In this document: positions 1 to 11,295 of the stretch, piece by piece
Layout: each line of letters begins with the position of its first letter
Position numbering within the stretch: the first letter of the stretch is position 1
Source of the DNA: Narthecium ossifragum
Taxonomy: Eukaryota > Streptophyta > Magnoliopsida > Dioscoreales > Nartheciaceae
Direction of reading: 5' to 3'
DNA: 64,000 nt
Assembly: GCA_963920575.1 (NCBI GenBank)
Contig: OY986970.1
Location: 20,591,274 to 20,655,273 of the forward strand
The notes under the pieces: generated by a model
The model's database searches: none
What the model was told of the DNA's origin: nothing
The model's input: only the letters and a program-made list of their open reading frames with translations
Made by a program: the position numbers and the translations under genes

Positions 1-928
1 ATTTAGCATTAGGTTTGATTCATTATCAAAGCATGTGAATGAGGTAAATGTTTCATCCCTTGAACAACAGCGAAGGGTTGTGGAATTTGTTCGGTGGTAG
101 GACATCAAACCGATATGTGCCCAACTCTTCAAGATGAACCCATTAAACAAGTGAATGCAGCTGGTGGTTTCGTTGGACAACAACAAAGGAAGTATGATCA
201 CTACTCGAACACATATAATCCCGGATAGAGGGATCACCCCAATCTCAGCTATGGGAATCCGCAAGTAAATCAGTCTGTGACTTAAAACCGACCAAGTGGC
301 CAGTAATATCAACAATATAGGCAGCCATACCCTCCAAGACAATAACTGATTCCAACTTCTAATTTAGGTATGTCATTAGAAGATATTGTTAAGTCTTTTG
401 TCACTAATACTTTGCAATTTCAACAGGAGACGAGGGCTAGTATTCAAAGTTTGGACCATCAGATGGGCCACATGGCAACCACAATTAGCAAGCTAGAGGC
501 GCAAAGTTCGGGAAAATTACCTTCTCAAACAGTAGTAAATCCACGAGAAAACACAAGTGCAATCATTTTGAGAAGTCATAAAGAAGTTGAGATTCCAGTA
601 AATGAAGCCACTGCATTGTCGGAGCAAGAAAAAGAGAAAAACATCATTGCAGACAACCCCTAATGATGATGATGTACCTAAGCGTAAGTTTCCACCTCTT
701 TCTGAGTATAAACCAATACCTCCTTTTCCTCAGGCTTTACCAGGATCTAAAAGAGATGAGGAAAATAAAGATTTATATGAGACTTTGACTTTTCACCAAT
801 GCGAGGTAAATATTCCACTTTTAGATACGATTAAACAAGCACCTCGTTATGCTAAAGTCTTGAAAGAACTGTGCACAATAAAGAGGAAACAGAAACTTAA
901 AGGATGTGAGAAGGTAAGGGTAGGAGAG
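1..928 (+). pseudogene. GYP-1 gag C-terminal part (degraded)
   Basis: This is the carboxy-terminal part of gag, the structural protein of the retroelement particle. Translation gives a Gln/Asn/Tyr-rich tract with stops (about 160-350). A longer open stretch follows at 370-663, containing SLEDIVKSF, the coiled-coil-like tract ETRASIQSLDHQMGHMATT and the AIILRSHKEVE motif, which matches the LRSGK-type motif of Athila-like gag-pol. The frame then continues through the linker PPLSEYKPIPPFPQALPGSK in another frame (602-928), so a frameshift lies near 640. It ends at solo LTR A; TSD GAGAG at 924-928. Confidence 0.75.
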
Positions 929-2311
929 TGATACGAGCGGTCAAGTCTGCCTTGAGCTGGTTCATATCTGGCTTGATGGGCTGAATTTGGCTAGCTGGAT
1001 CAAGTCTGCCTTGAGTTGGTTCATATCTGGCTGAGCCTGATAGGGCTAGGACTTGACTGGGTCAAGTCTGAGTTGATCTGGATCAGATTGATGGGGTTAA
1101 ATTGACTAGATGGGATCAGGTTGACCAAGTCAATTGGTCACAGTTGTCAAGGAAGATCCGACGACTGAGGATCGCCGACGAGGAGACGTTTTCGATGATC
1201 AGGACTTTGGCGGTAGGGTTGCATGTCGATGGGGAAGAGATCCATCGGAGTGGATTGGTCGGGGAAGGGCTAGATCGGCGGGATCTAGTGTGGCCGGTGA
1301 TGGGTTTAGAGGCGGATCGGCGACAGGGATGATGGCGAGGGCCCGTGGGTGGCCTGGGACGTAGGAAAGGAGGTCGGGGTAGATCGACGAAGGATTTAGG
1401 ATGGTTTGGGGTTGAGATTTGGGACGGACCAGGGTCGACGATGGCGACTGGGGAGTTGGGGTTGCCGGGGAAGACGCCAGAGAGGATGACGGAGGAAGTG
1501 GAGGTGCTGGCCGAGGTCGTGGGGCTCGGGGAAGAAGATGGGAGGCTTGGGAGGTGACGGGGATGGGCGGAGAGGCTGGACGGCGGTGAGATCGGCGGGA
1601 AGCTAGGTTCGGGTGTGAAGAGGAGAGGAGGAAGATGATGCTAACGTGGCAGGTGACTGGGCGAGGGGGTGCTGACATGTCACTGATGTGGAGGAGAGAG
1701 AAAGTGGTGGGGAGAGAGAAATATTGGTGGAGGCGGTGCCGGCTGCGGAGAAGGTTACCAGTGAGGAAGAAGGTGGATTGATGGACGTCAATTGAAGAGA
1801 ACTCTTGGGGAAGAGAACTAAGCCTGGAATAATCCAGGCTAGAGGATTAAGCCTTCTTAATCTCTGATGGAGGATCAAGCTATGATAATTATGAGAAGCT
1901 ACTCCTAAACTGCTCTCTACTTTATTCATCTACTCAATACTTCATTGATCATCCATTATAATTCATCCATTGATACATCTTACCTACTAATGTCCTTTTA
2001 TAGAGGCCTCTACTGAGTACTAATCCAACTATAAAACCCCCTTGCTTAATTAGCAAATAATAAGGTTTCCATACTCAAGCTCAACTTACTAACTCAAATG
2101 GACTCTTAATTAATTCCTAACAACTTGTGGTTATCTAGGAAACCAAATAATAACTAGAACTCAATTAAATATAAAAGACTAATGAGAAATCCTAATTAAA
2201 TACTCTAGTTTGAATTATGGAAGTCCAAGTCAAACTATGAAAGTGGCTTAACCCATTTGGGTCCTCTTCTGGGTGTGAGTCCAATTGGTCGAGTCGGATC
2301 GACTCGTATCA
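929..2311 (-). mobile_element. Solo LTR A (1383 bp) inserted in GYP-1 gag
   Basis: Ends are TGATACGAG and CTCGTATCA, a 9-bp perfect inverted repeat with TG...CA. Flanks are GAGAG (924-928) and GGGAG (2312-2316), a 5-bp TSD with one mismatch. A minus-strand TATAAAA lies at 1996-2002, inside a block (CCTTTTATAGAGGCCTC in plus) that is shared with the LTRs of NA-J at 36362 and 39759. This sets the orientation and shows that the two belong to related families. There is no internal region. The open frames inside are G-rich shadows. Confidence 0.8.
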
Positions 2312-2408
2312 GGGAGAATGTTTCTGCAGTTATTCAAAGAAAAATCCCTGTGAAGTGCAAAGATCCAGTTATGTTTACTATCCTCTGTACAATTGGTAAC
2401 ACTAAATT
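2312..2408 (+). pseudogene. GYP-1 gag-protease junction fragment
   Basis: The 97 bases read ENVSAVIQRKIPVKCKDP...TIGNTKF and join directly to ERALIDLGAS at 8313. The same stretch in ATH-G reads VSAVLQRKLPPKLKDPGSF (minus strand, near 50230), so this is the linker just before the protease active site. It is an island left between solo LTR A and the first LTR-A copy. Confidence 0.85.
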
Positions 2409-2689
2409 TATGAGGACCTGTCCCTCTACTCCTGGGCCGACCGGTTGGGTCGGGCCCGTGGCTCGTTTGATTGTTTCGCATCGAGCACACGATCCGGTGG
2501 ATCGGATTATTTTCTTGGACCGCGAGGGCAATTTGGTAAATTATGTCTTGTTGGCTTGTTTCACACCCGCGTGTGTACACACTGACCATATTTGTGTTAG
2601 TATTTGATTAGAACGGTTAGGCGGACCCGGGATCGAAGGATCCTGGCTTGGGCTTGCGTTTTAGCCCAAGTCTAGCTTTCTGGGCAAAG

Positions 2690-3400
2690 CGGATCGATCT
2701 TCTCTTGCTAAGGAGATCGATCTTTTAGCGCCAGAAAGTTAAGTCGGTTTGTCAAGAAAGATCGATCTCTTTTAGAGAAGAGATCGATCTTTCTTGAGTC
2801 GGTTCGTTCGTCTATAAAACGAACGAAACCTTTTTCTTTGATTTTTTTTACAAATTCGTGTTCTTGAGCTAAGATTTTGCTGGATTTGAAGGAGTTTGAG
2901 GACGATCCAAGACTTAGCAGCTGGGATTGAAGCTGCTATTGTCTAGGTAGGGATTCCTACCTACTTGTTTTTCTGGATTTGTGAGATTGAGTTTGATTGA
3001 AGTTTGTTTTGCTTAGATCTGTTAAAATACAAGTTTGTTTTTAATGAAATCTTTGGGTTTGGACTCGTAGTCCTTCGTACTACCAGATACCAGAGTTTTG
3101 TGGGATTTGGTGGAGTTTTCCGACGGTATTTCTCGCCGGCGGTTCGCCGGTGAACCCATTCGGCTCGATCTCTCTTGAGGAAGGATCGATCTTTTGTGGG
3201 GCGTCATGCCCAGCCTCAGCGGGATCGATCCTTCTGTTGGAGAAGATCGATCCTTGCTTGGCTGGTATGGCGGGGTCCGTGTCAGGAAGAAGATCGATCC
3301 TTCTGGTGGAGAAGATCGATCTCTTCCGGTTGACAGGGACGAGTTTTCTCGCAAGCACTAAGAAGATCGATTTTCTCTGGGAGAGAGATCGATCTCTTAG
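2690..3400 (+). repeat. GATCGATC palindrome cluster around the LTR-A copy 1 promoter
   Basis: Several copies of AGATCGATCT or close variants lie at 2690-2795, immediately before the TATA box at 2813. A second group lies downstream at about 3165-3400, where AGATCGATCC, AGATCGATCT and GGATCGATCC alternate. Spacers between units differ, so it is not a simple tandem repeat. Confidence 0.75.
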
Positions 3401-4133
3401 TGGCTGAGGGGCATTTTCATTGGTTTTGCCCGCGGAGCTTTGTATGTACAGACTTCATACAACTTTATACATTGTACATATTCTTAAGCATGTTAGCCTC
3501 ATATTAGGGGTAATGGTGAGTCAGAAAAGTGATGACTCCTGGGATGTTTAGAATAAGAGGGTGGGCCGGGGGATTTATCTGTGTGGTTTGTTAGCTGGCG
3601 TGCGCCGAGGGTTTTATCTGTGTGGTTTGTTAGCTGTTGTTTGCGGGGTTGCTTCCCAATGCAGGTTGCTGGTGAATTGGCTGGCAGTTAATGGTGGTAC
3701 TACTGCAACAGTTCCAGACCTTAAATACATGTTCACCACCCCGGGCCGACAGTGTGCCGAGCCCAGATCCTGTTAATGCTATCATCACATATGTTACATG
3801 CACATCTGTTTTATATGCGCATGTTCATCGCATGCATCTCTGTTGTGCATTAGTTGCATATGGTTAGGGAGTGGGCGATCTGTAGGTCGCAGTCCCGAGG
3901 CTTGGAAGCTCAGATTTAACCCTAGGACCGGGGTCGGGTAGTTTGGACCAGGTTTGAATTGTGATGTACAATCGAATTCGATGATAGGCCTAGATGACTG
4001 GTACACTTGTTGCTTGATGATTGTAGAGGTTGTGTCGGCCTCGAGTCGGATTCTGAGGTGTAACCGGTGTCCCACTGTGATGACTCTTGAGTAGAGGGGT
4101 TGCCTACTCAGCGGTGTCATTCCCTGCCAGCAG

Positions 4134-6514
4134 TGTGAGGACATGTCCCTCTACTCCTGGGTCGATCGGCTGGGTCGGACCCGTGGCTCGTTTGATTGTT
4201 TCGCGTCGAGCGCGCGATTCGATGGATCACATTGTTTCTTGGACCACAAGGGCAATTTGGTAAATTACGCCTTGTCGGTTTATTTCACACCCGCGTGTGC
4301 ACATATAACCTCTGATTGATGATTGTGTTTGACTAGATCCATTTGGGAGGTTTTTGACATGTGGATCGGTCCAAGCTAGTGTTCGATCGATCCAGCCAGT
4401 CTTGGATTGATCCGACTTGGTGTTGGATCAATCCGGGACTGTAGCAGGTCGGTGGGTTTTTTTGAGAGGACGACCGCCGTCGGCAGTCGCTCTCCCCTGT
4501 CAGAGGGAGAGAGGACTTTCCCTCCTCTCCTCCCCCTTTTTCCCCTCCTTCCCCGGCTTTCCCCTTCCCTTTTCCTTCTTCTTCTTCTTCCCTTCTCCTT
4601 CTCCTTCTTCTTCCTTATTTCTTCTTTCTTCTTCCCACAAGCTCCGCTTGCTCTGTTTTTTCTTCCTGCTGAGCCTTCTTCTCCTCCGCTCTCCCTCCTC
4701 CGGCCACCGTTTTGTGCGTTTCAAAGCTCGTTGGATTCGTGGCGACGTGAGGAAGATCCCTGCTGGTGTGGTTTGAAGCGTTGTTGGTGACTGGTTTGCG
4801 GAGGATCAGCCGAGGAGTGCGTTTCCGGTAGGTGTTCTACCTACATGAGTTAGTTTAATGGGTTTCTCTTAATCTAGCCGTTTGATCTTATAGTTCTTTG
4901 TATTGTTGACTTCCTCTTGCTTAGTATAATTTCTGGTATAAGTTTCATAAGCTTTGGTTGAGATTTTAGTAGGATTTAAGCATGTTTAATCTCGGATTTT
5001 CCGGTTTCTGCTGTTCTTGAAGAACAGCCGGTTTGCGGCGAGTTTTCCAGCCAGTACGTGCATGTACTTAGTTGTGATGAATATAAGAGTTGTAAATCTT
5101 TGAATTTACTCTCAAACTCAACTGATTTCATAATTTTTTGATTTTCCTACTATTTGTTATGATTTTCGTACTGGAGGGCTGCGTTGCAGCAAGCAATGGT
5201 AAGTTAGTTTTGATTTACGATTTTGATTAGTCTTTTCCCGTTAATTCAGCTGTTGGATGTTTCTAGATTTAGAATATATTGATCCCGGTATATTGATCTA
5301 CTGAAGCCTAAGTTGGATCTCCAATCCGACGTCGTTTGGACGTCGGATCGACTGGGTCAACTAGCTACTATGTAGAGAACTTTTGGTGTTTTATATAATA
5401 TTATATGCTCGAACATATAATATTATTTTTTACTGTTCATGAGCAGTTTTTGGGGTTGCTTCCCGTTGCAGGAGTTTGGGGTTGACGGTCGTGGTACCCT
5501 CGTAATGCTGGGATCCACTGCGGATCGGCTGGCAGCGGTTGGTAGTACCGCTGCAGCGATCTAGTCAGACTGATGTGATGTTTAGTCATACTGTTGCATG
5601 CTTGTCTCTTATCTGTGTATGTTCATAGCATGCATTCTCTGTTGTGCATTAGTTGCATTGGTTAGGGCGTGGGTGATCTGTGGGTCACCGTCCCGAGGCT
5701 GGAAGCTCGGACTTACCCCTAGGACCGGGGTTCGGTAGTTTGGACCCGGTTTGAATTGTAGTGTCCAGTCAAACTCGATGATAGGCCTAGATGACTGGTA
5801 CACCTGTTGCTTGGTGATTATAGAGGTCGTGTCGGCCTTGAGTCGGATGCTGACGTGTAGTCGGTTTTCCACTCTGACGACTCTTGAGTAGAGGAGTTAC
5901 CTACTCAGCGGTGCCATTTCCCGACTCTAGTGTCGGGTTCCTGCTTGTGAGTCTGCAGTGTTCGTTCATGCTTACTGAGTGCCGACCCTGGGCCTCAGGG
6001 ACACGCGGTGGGGTTATGGGACCATTGTATATACCCTGGTCTTACTTGAGGGCGACACTCTTGCATTCCCGCTTCCTTCTGTGTGGCGTAGTGTAGAACC
6101 CTGCTGAGCTTAGTGCTCACTCCTACCCGGGCTGCATTTGCAGATGCAGGCGTTCGCTCCTCTTTGGTGGCGCCTACCGGGCAGTTGGTCAGCGGTGCGG
6201 CGGCGCCAGGTGGAGTCTGAGTGGTGGTGATCTTTTACTGCTTTTAAAACCTTGGTTAGTTAGTCTCCTACGGGAGTATAAATATTGTAGTTGAATCTTA
6301 TTCTCTCCGAGGATATGTATATTAAATTTACTTTGGTTTTGTAATCTGAGGTTCGAGGCTTGTATTTAATTGTCTCTTTAAATTGAGGGTGTTTTGATGA
6401 ATTGCTAGGAAGACCCATAGGTTAGAGGGAACCCTCGCCTTTATTTCTGCGGTTTGTTAGGTTCCGGTTCGCGTCACCCAACCCGGTTGGGCTTTCATGG
6501 GTTTGGGCGCGACA
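4134..6514 (+). mobile_element. LTR-A type long terminal repeat (2381 bp) of the hybrid
   Basis: This is aligned by eye to the other LTR-A copies. It has the conserved start block (GGGCAATTTGGTAAATT), GATCGATCC-like palindromes at 4384-4435, a C/T-rich tract (4500-4700), the inverted repeat GTAGGT...ACCTAC (4828-4844), the hairpin at 5010-5028, the AT palindrome pair near 5392-5426, a CTACCCGGGCTGC block, and the end GGGCGCGACA. The PBS follows directly. Confidence 0.8.
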
Positions 6515-6517
6515 GCT

Positions 6518-6530
6518 TGGTATCATAGCC
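6518..6530 (+). other. Initiator-Met tRNA type primer-binding site at the LTR-A/Cassandra junction
   Basis: TGGTATCATAGCC lies three bases after the LTR-A end. The standard plant PBS complementary to the 3' end of tRNA-iMet is TGGTATCAGAGC; here one G reads T. Equivalent sites follow the Cassandra LTRs at 6942 and 7237. Confidence 0.8.
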
Positions 6531-6741
6531 GGTTCCCAGTCAGAAATTGTGCCAGCAAGGACGTTGGGCCTCCAACGAGGGTGGATTGTGAGGCCCGCTG
6601 GGTCTACCGTGGGACAAGATGCCAGCGCGTGGAGGGCGGGGCTGAGTCGGGTTGCCGGGTAAGCAATCCCACAACGCCTGAGTATGGTCCGGGGTTTGAT
6701 ATTAGTATATAGTAAGCTCTTAATAGACACAACGCGTTTTA

Positions 6742-6840
6742 AAGCCGTGATGGCAGCGAACCGTCAGAAAACTCCATGGTTAAGTGTGCTCGACCTGGAG
6801 TAGTCACACGATGGGTGACCAACTAGGAAGTTTTTCCAGA
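6742..6840 (+). other. 5S rRNA-like domain in Cassandra LTR 1
   Basis: The stretch contains CCGTCAGAAAACTCCATGG, GGTTAAGTGTGCTCG and GATGGGTGACCAACTAGGAAG. These correspond in order to the CCCATCAGAACTCC, GTTAAGCGTGCTTGGG (A box) and GGATGGGTGACC (C box) parts of plant 5S rRNA. It is diverged and embedded in an LTR, so it is a 5S-derived promoter-like module, not a 5S gene. A second copy is at 7461-7560 and a truncated one at 7160-7210. Confidence 0.8.
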
Positions 6841-7460
6841 TTTTTGCGGTGAGCCAAAAGCGGACAATATTGTATCGGGGAGTAGCACCGCAGGGCAGAT
6901 CCTGGTCGGACCGGGAGCTCGCGGGCCGGGGCATTACAGTATGGTATCAGAGCCGGTTCCCAGTCGAAAATTGTGTCAGCGAGGACGCTGGGCCTCCAAG
7001 GGGGGTGGATTGTGAGGCTCGCTGGGTCTATGGGACAAGATGCCTGCGCCTGGAGGGCGAGGCTGAGTCGGGTAGCCGGGTAAGGAATCTCACAACACCT
7101 GGGTATGGTTTGGGGTTCGATATAAGTATATAGTAAGCCCTTAATAGACACAACGCGTTTTAAAGCCGTGATGGCAGTGATCCGTCAGAAAACTCCATGG
7201 TTAAGCGTGCTCGTCATGGTCAGAGGCGTTACAGTATGGTATCAGAGTCGATTCCCAGCCGGAAATTATGCCAGTGAGGACGCTGGGCGTCCAAGGAGGG
7301 TGGGTTGTGAGGCCCATTGGGTCTACTGTGGGGCAAGATGCCTATGCCTGGAGGGCGGGGCAGAGTCGGGTAGCCGGATAAGCAAGCCCACAACGCCTGG
7401 GTATGGTCCGGGGTTCGATATAAGTATATAGTAAGCTCTTAATAGACACAACGTGTTTTA

Positions 7461-7560
7461 AAGCCATGATGGCAGTGATCCATCAGAAAACTTCATGGTT
7501 AAACGTGCTCGACCTGGAGTAGTCACACGATGGGTGACCTACTGGGAAGTTTTCCCATAT
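7461..7560 (+). other. 5S rRNA-like domain in Cassandra LTR 3
   Basis: Same module as at 6742, with CCATCAGAAAACTTC, GGTTAAACGTGCTCGACC and CGATGGGTGACCTACTGGGA. This copy keeps the CTGGGAAGT end of plant 5S more faithfully than LTR 1. Confidence 0.8.
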
Positions 7561-8307
7561 TTCTACGGTGAGCCAAAAGCGGACAATATTGTGTCGGGGA
7601 GAGGCGCCGCTGGGCAGATCCTGGTCGGACCGGGAGCCTGCGTGCTGGGGCCCAGTGGAGGGCTGGGGCGTTACAAGTAGTGTCTGTTTCCTGCTTGTAA
7701 GTCAACAGTGTCGGTTCCTGCTTACTGAGTGTGACCCATCATGTGACCAGTTCTTCTGGAAAACCATGATCGTGGCCCTCAGGGACACGCGGTGGTGTTA
7801 TGGAACCTCTGTATACGCCCAGTTGGTCTTACTTGAGGGCGACACTGTTGCGTTCCCTCTTCCTTCTGTGTGTCGTAGTATAGTTTCCTTGCTGAGGTTA
7901 GTTGCTCACTCCTACCCGGGCTGCGTTTTGCAAGTGCAGGCGTTAGCTCTTCTTTGGTGGTCCCTACCGGGCAGTTGGTCGGCGGTGCGGCGGCGCCAGG
8001 CGGAGTCTGAGATGTGGCGATCTTTTCTTCTTTCGAACCCTATGTTAGTTAGTCTCCTATGGGAGTGTTTATATTAATGTTGAATTCGAATCTTCCCCTC
8101 ACTGAGGATTTGTATATTAAACTTGGGCTTTGTAATTTGTGGTTTGAGGCTTTTGTAAATTATAGTTTTTTAAATTGAGGGTGTTTTGATGAATTGCTAG
8201 GGAGGCCAATAGGTTAGAGGGAACCCTCACCAAAATTCTTCAGCGGTTTGTAGGTTTCGGTTCGCGTCGCCCGGCCCGGTTGGGCTTTCGCGGGTCGGGG
8301 TGTGACA

Positions 8308-10340
8308 AAATTTGAAAGAGCCTTGATAGATTTAGGAGCTTCTATCAATGTCATTCCATATTCTATATATCCTTCTTTTAAACTTGGACCTTTGAATGAA
8401 ACTGATGTCGTGATTCAATTGGCTGACAGATCTAATGCCTATCCTAAGGGTGTAGTTGAGGATATTCCTGTGCAAGTTAATGATTTAGTTTTCCCTGCTG
8501 ATTTCTATGTACTTGATGTGGAGAATGGTGATCAAACTACTCCTATTTTGTTAGGAAGACATTTCTTAAAGACATCCAGGACTAAGATAGATGTTCATAG
8601 TGGCACACTTACCATGAAATTCGATGGTGAAACTGTTAAGTTTAATATTTATGATGCCATGAAATATCCTGCTGATGATGGTCTTGTGTATTCTATTGAT
8701 GTGATTGATTTTTTATCACAAGAAGTTTTTGAACATGATGGCAAAGATGGATTGGAAATTGCCATTAGTAAGCATCTTGAGAAAGAAAATGAGGAGCTAT
8801 CCTTGAGTACTAATTTGCAGGAAACTGTTGCAGCACTGAATGATTTTTCAACACTTCAACAATCAGGTAACGTCTCTTATACTCCATTACCTATTACTAA
8901 CGAGAGATTGTTACCTTCTGTTTTGCAAGCACCTATTCCAGATCTGAAACCTCTTCCCAGTCACCTCAAATACGTTTTCCTTGGAGATGGAGGAGTATTA
9001 CCAGTGATCATCTCCACAACCTTAGTGCACCTCAAGAAGAAAAGTTTGTGCATGTTCTTAAGAAGCATAAGACAGCTATTGGTTGGACAATTGCAGACAT
9101 CAAGGGAATCAACCCAAGTTCATGCATGCATCGTATCTTTGCTTGAAGAGGGAGCAAAACCTTGTCGTCAACCACAAAGAAGGTTGAACCCGCACATGAT
9201 GGATGTAGTAAAGAAGGAGGTCCTCAAACTTCTTGAAGTTGGAGTGATCTATCCTATTTCGGATGGCACTTGGGTTAGCCTAGTTCAAGTAGTTTCTAAA
9301 AAGACTGAAATAACGGTGGTGAAAAATAAAAAAGATTCGTTTGTTCCTGCCCGTGTTCAGAATGGGTGGAGGGTTTTTATAGATTATAGAAAATTAAATG
9401 TTATAACCCGCAAGGACCACTTCCCTTTACCTTTTATTGATCAGATGCTTGAAAGGTTAGATGGTCATTCATATTATTGTTTTCTTGATGGTTATTCAGG
9501 TTATTTGCAGATTGCAATTGCCCCTGAAGATCAAGAAAAGACAACGTTCACATGCCCATTTGGAACTTTTGCATATCATTGCATGCCCTTTGGCCTTTGG
9601 AACGCCCCAGCCACTTTCCGAAGGTGTATGGTTATTATATTTTCAGATTTTATTGAACATATCATAGAGGTCTTTATGGATGATTTCATAGTTTATGGCG
9701 ACTCTTTTGATAATTGTTTACATAACCTTTCACTTGTTCTTCAAAGATGCATAGAAACTAGCCTTGTGTTGAATTCTGAAAAATGTCATTTTATGGTTGA
9801 ACAAGGCCTAGTATTGGATCATGTAGTTAAATCCAAAGGAATTGAGGTAGATAAAGCTAAAGTTGATGTTATTCAATCTTTACCTTATCTCACTAGTGTG
9901 CGGGAAGTTCGTTCTTTTCTAGGACACGCAGGTTTCTACATAAAATTTATCAAGCGTTTCCCCAAAATAGCATTACCGTTATGCACGTTGTTACAAAAGG
10001 ATATGGTTTTTGAGTTTGATGAGGCATGTAAAAAGGCGTTTGATAAGCTGAAAGAATTGTTAACTTCTACCCCAATTATCCAACCCTCTGACTGGAACGT
10101 TCCTTTCGAGATAATGTGCGACGTAAGTGATTATACAGTAGGCGCTGTCTTGGGCCAGAAGATTGAAAAAGCGTCTCATGCAATTTATTATGCTTCAAAG
10201 ACTTTGGATGATGCCTAGAGAAATTATACCACCATAGAAAAAGAACTTTTAGATGTTGTTTTTTGCTTTAGAAAAGTTTTGATCTTATTTACTTGGAACT
10301 AAAGTCATTGTCTACTCTGATCATACAACTCTTCGTTATT
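8308..10340 (+). pseudogene. GYP-1 pol: protease, reverse transcriptase and start of RNase H
   Basis: A nearly uninterrupted frame to 10218. The protease active site is LIDLGAS at about 8323, followed by the PILLGRHFLKTS block at about 8540. The reverse transcriptase shows WRVFIDYRKLN (about 9366), CFLDGYSGYLQIAI, TTFTCPFGTFAYHCMPFGLW and the catalytic FMDDF (about 9673). The downstream FLGHAGFY block is present. RNase H begins at CDVSDYTVGAVLG (about 10118), then a stop follows LDDA at 10216-10218, and the continuation (NYTTIEKELLDVV) is frameshifted to about 10340. The MPFGLC Cys of the family is Trp here. The enzyme would copy element RNA to DNA; this copy cannot work. Confidence 0.85.
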
Positions 10341-11295
10341 TAATGACGAAGAAAGAGGCCAAACCGAGGTTAATTAGATGGATACTTCTCTTGAGTGAGT
10401 TTGATTTGGAGATAAAAGATAAAAGAGGGACAGAAAATCAGGTTGCAGATCATCTGAGTCATTTAGTGCATGTGGAGGATGAACTTCATCTGCAGGAAAC
10501 ATTCCCTAACGAGCAATTGTTCTCCGGAAATGTGACGTCACCATGGTATGTGAATATTGTGAATTATTTAGTTACTAATATGTTATCTCTCGATTTGTCT
10601 AAACCTCAAAGAGATAAGATCAAAAGTGATGTCAAATACTGTGTGAGATGACCCATATTTATAGAAGCATTGTGCAGATCAAGTAATAAGAAGATGATTT
10701 CCTGAAAGTGAAACTATTTCTATACTCAACTTTTGTCATTCTTTTGTTTGTAGAGGTCACTTTGGAGCGAAGAGGACGGCGAGAAAAGTGTTAAAATATG
10801 ATTTTTATTGGCCTTCTTTATTTAGAGATTCATATTTTCTCTGTAAGCCATGCGACAATTGCCAAAAGACATGTAATATATTCCAAAGGAATGAGATGCC
10901 ACAAACCCCTATATTATTTTGCAAAATCTTTGATGTTTGGGGCATCGATTTCATGGGTCTATTTCCTACATCTTTTGGTTATGTTTATATTCTTCTTACA
11001 GTAGATTATGTTTCAAAGTGGGTAGAAGCTAAAGTTACCAGGACAGATGATTCTAAAGTTATTGCAGATTTTATCAAGTCCAATATATTATCCAGGTTTG
11101 GAATTCCAAGAGCTCTAATAAGTGACCGAGGCACTCACTTTTGCAATCGGACTGTTGAGGCGTTGCTAAAGAAGTACCATGTGACCCATAAGGTGTCCAC
11201 CGCCTATCACCCGCAAACTAGTGGACAAGGAATCGGAAGTGTCAAATAGAGAGATCAAGTCAATCCTTGTAAAGATGGTCAATCCAAGTAGAAAA
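10341..11295 (+). pseudogene. GYP-1 pol: RNase H end and integrase N-terminal and core domains
   Basis: The frame from 10343 gives [20 protein letters not shown] and VADHLSHL, the RNase H end. Integrase follows: the HHCC-like zinc region ([19 protein letters not shown] then CKPCDNCQ, 10755-10870), the catalytic core with [10 protein letters not shown] (first Asp, about 10930) and [12 protein letters not shown] (second Asp, about 11110), and [12 protein letters not shown] frameshift at about 11235 precedes the REIKSIL segment. LTR-A copy 2 cuts the frame at SRK (TSD GAAAA, 11291-11295). Confidence 0.85.

Larger units (their letters stand above)
4134..7675 (+). mobile_element. Hybrid LTR element: LTR-A at the 5' side, Cassandra LTR array at the 3' side
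   Basis: The start TGTGAGGACATG is an LTR-A start and the end GGGGCGTTACA is a Cassandra LTR end. It interrupts LTR-A copy 1: the left flank ends AGCAG (4129-4133) and the right begins AGTAG (7676-7680), a TSD with one mismatch, after which homology to LTR-A resumes. It consists of a full LTR-A (4134-6514), then a PBS, then short Cassandra interior and LTR units. It has no coding capacity. Confidence 0.75.
6515..7675 (+). mobile_element. Tandem Cassandra (TRIM) array: three LTRs with two intervening interiors
   Basis: Cassandra is a plant terminal-repeat retrotransposon in miniature whose LTRs carry a 5S rRNA-like domain. The LTR units begin TGTGAGGCYC and end in TTACA: 6587-6938, 7011-7233 (shortened by an internal deletion) and 7306-7675. 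Each interior is about 70 bp, starts with TGGTATCAGAG-type PBS sequence (6942 and 7237) and contains GAGGACGCTGGGC. The first interior (6515-6586) follows an LTR-A end instead of a Cassandra LTR end. Multimeric Cassandra units are known in plants; the family call comes from my knowledge of its PBS, interior and 5S segment. Confidence 0.75.
2409..8307 (+). mobile_element. Solo LTR of family LTR-A, copy 1, split by a hybrid element
   Basis: The start TATGAGGACC is a one-base variant of the family start TGTGAGGACC, and the end is GGGGTGTGACA. The TSD AAATT is perfect at 2404-2408 and 8308-8312, and removing the insert restores the gag-pro frame. Without the nested element (4134-7680) its length is about 2.35 kb, like the other solo LTR-A copies. 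TATAAAA is at 2813-2819, directly downstream of four AGATCGATC-type palindromes. No protein is encoded. Confidence 0.85.

Noticed and set aside
1199..1678. 159-residue minus-strand open frame
   Set aside because: Pro/Ser-rich shadow in the G-rich part of solo LTR A, with equally long frames on the plus strand; no domain.
4407..4790. Hydrophobic open frame that looks like membrane segments
   Set aside because: It is the C/T-rich leader tract of LTR-A; the same tract in copies 3 and 4 gives unrelated frames.
6742..6840. 5S rRNA gene
   Set aside because: Diverged, incomplete at the 5' side and inside Cassandra LTRs next to a PBS; not an independent gene.
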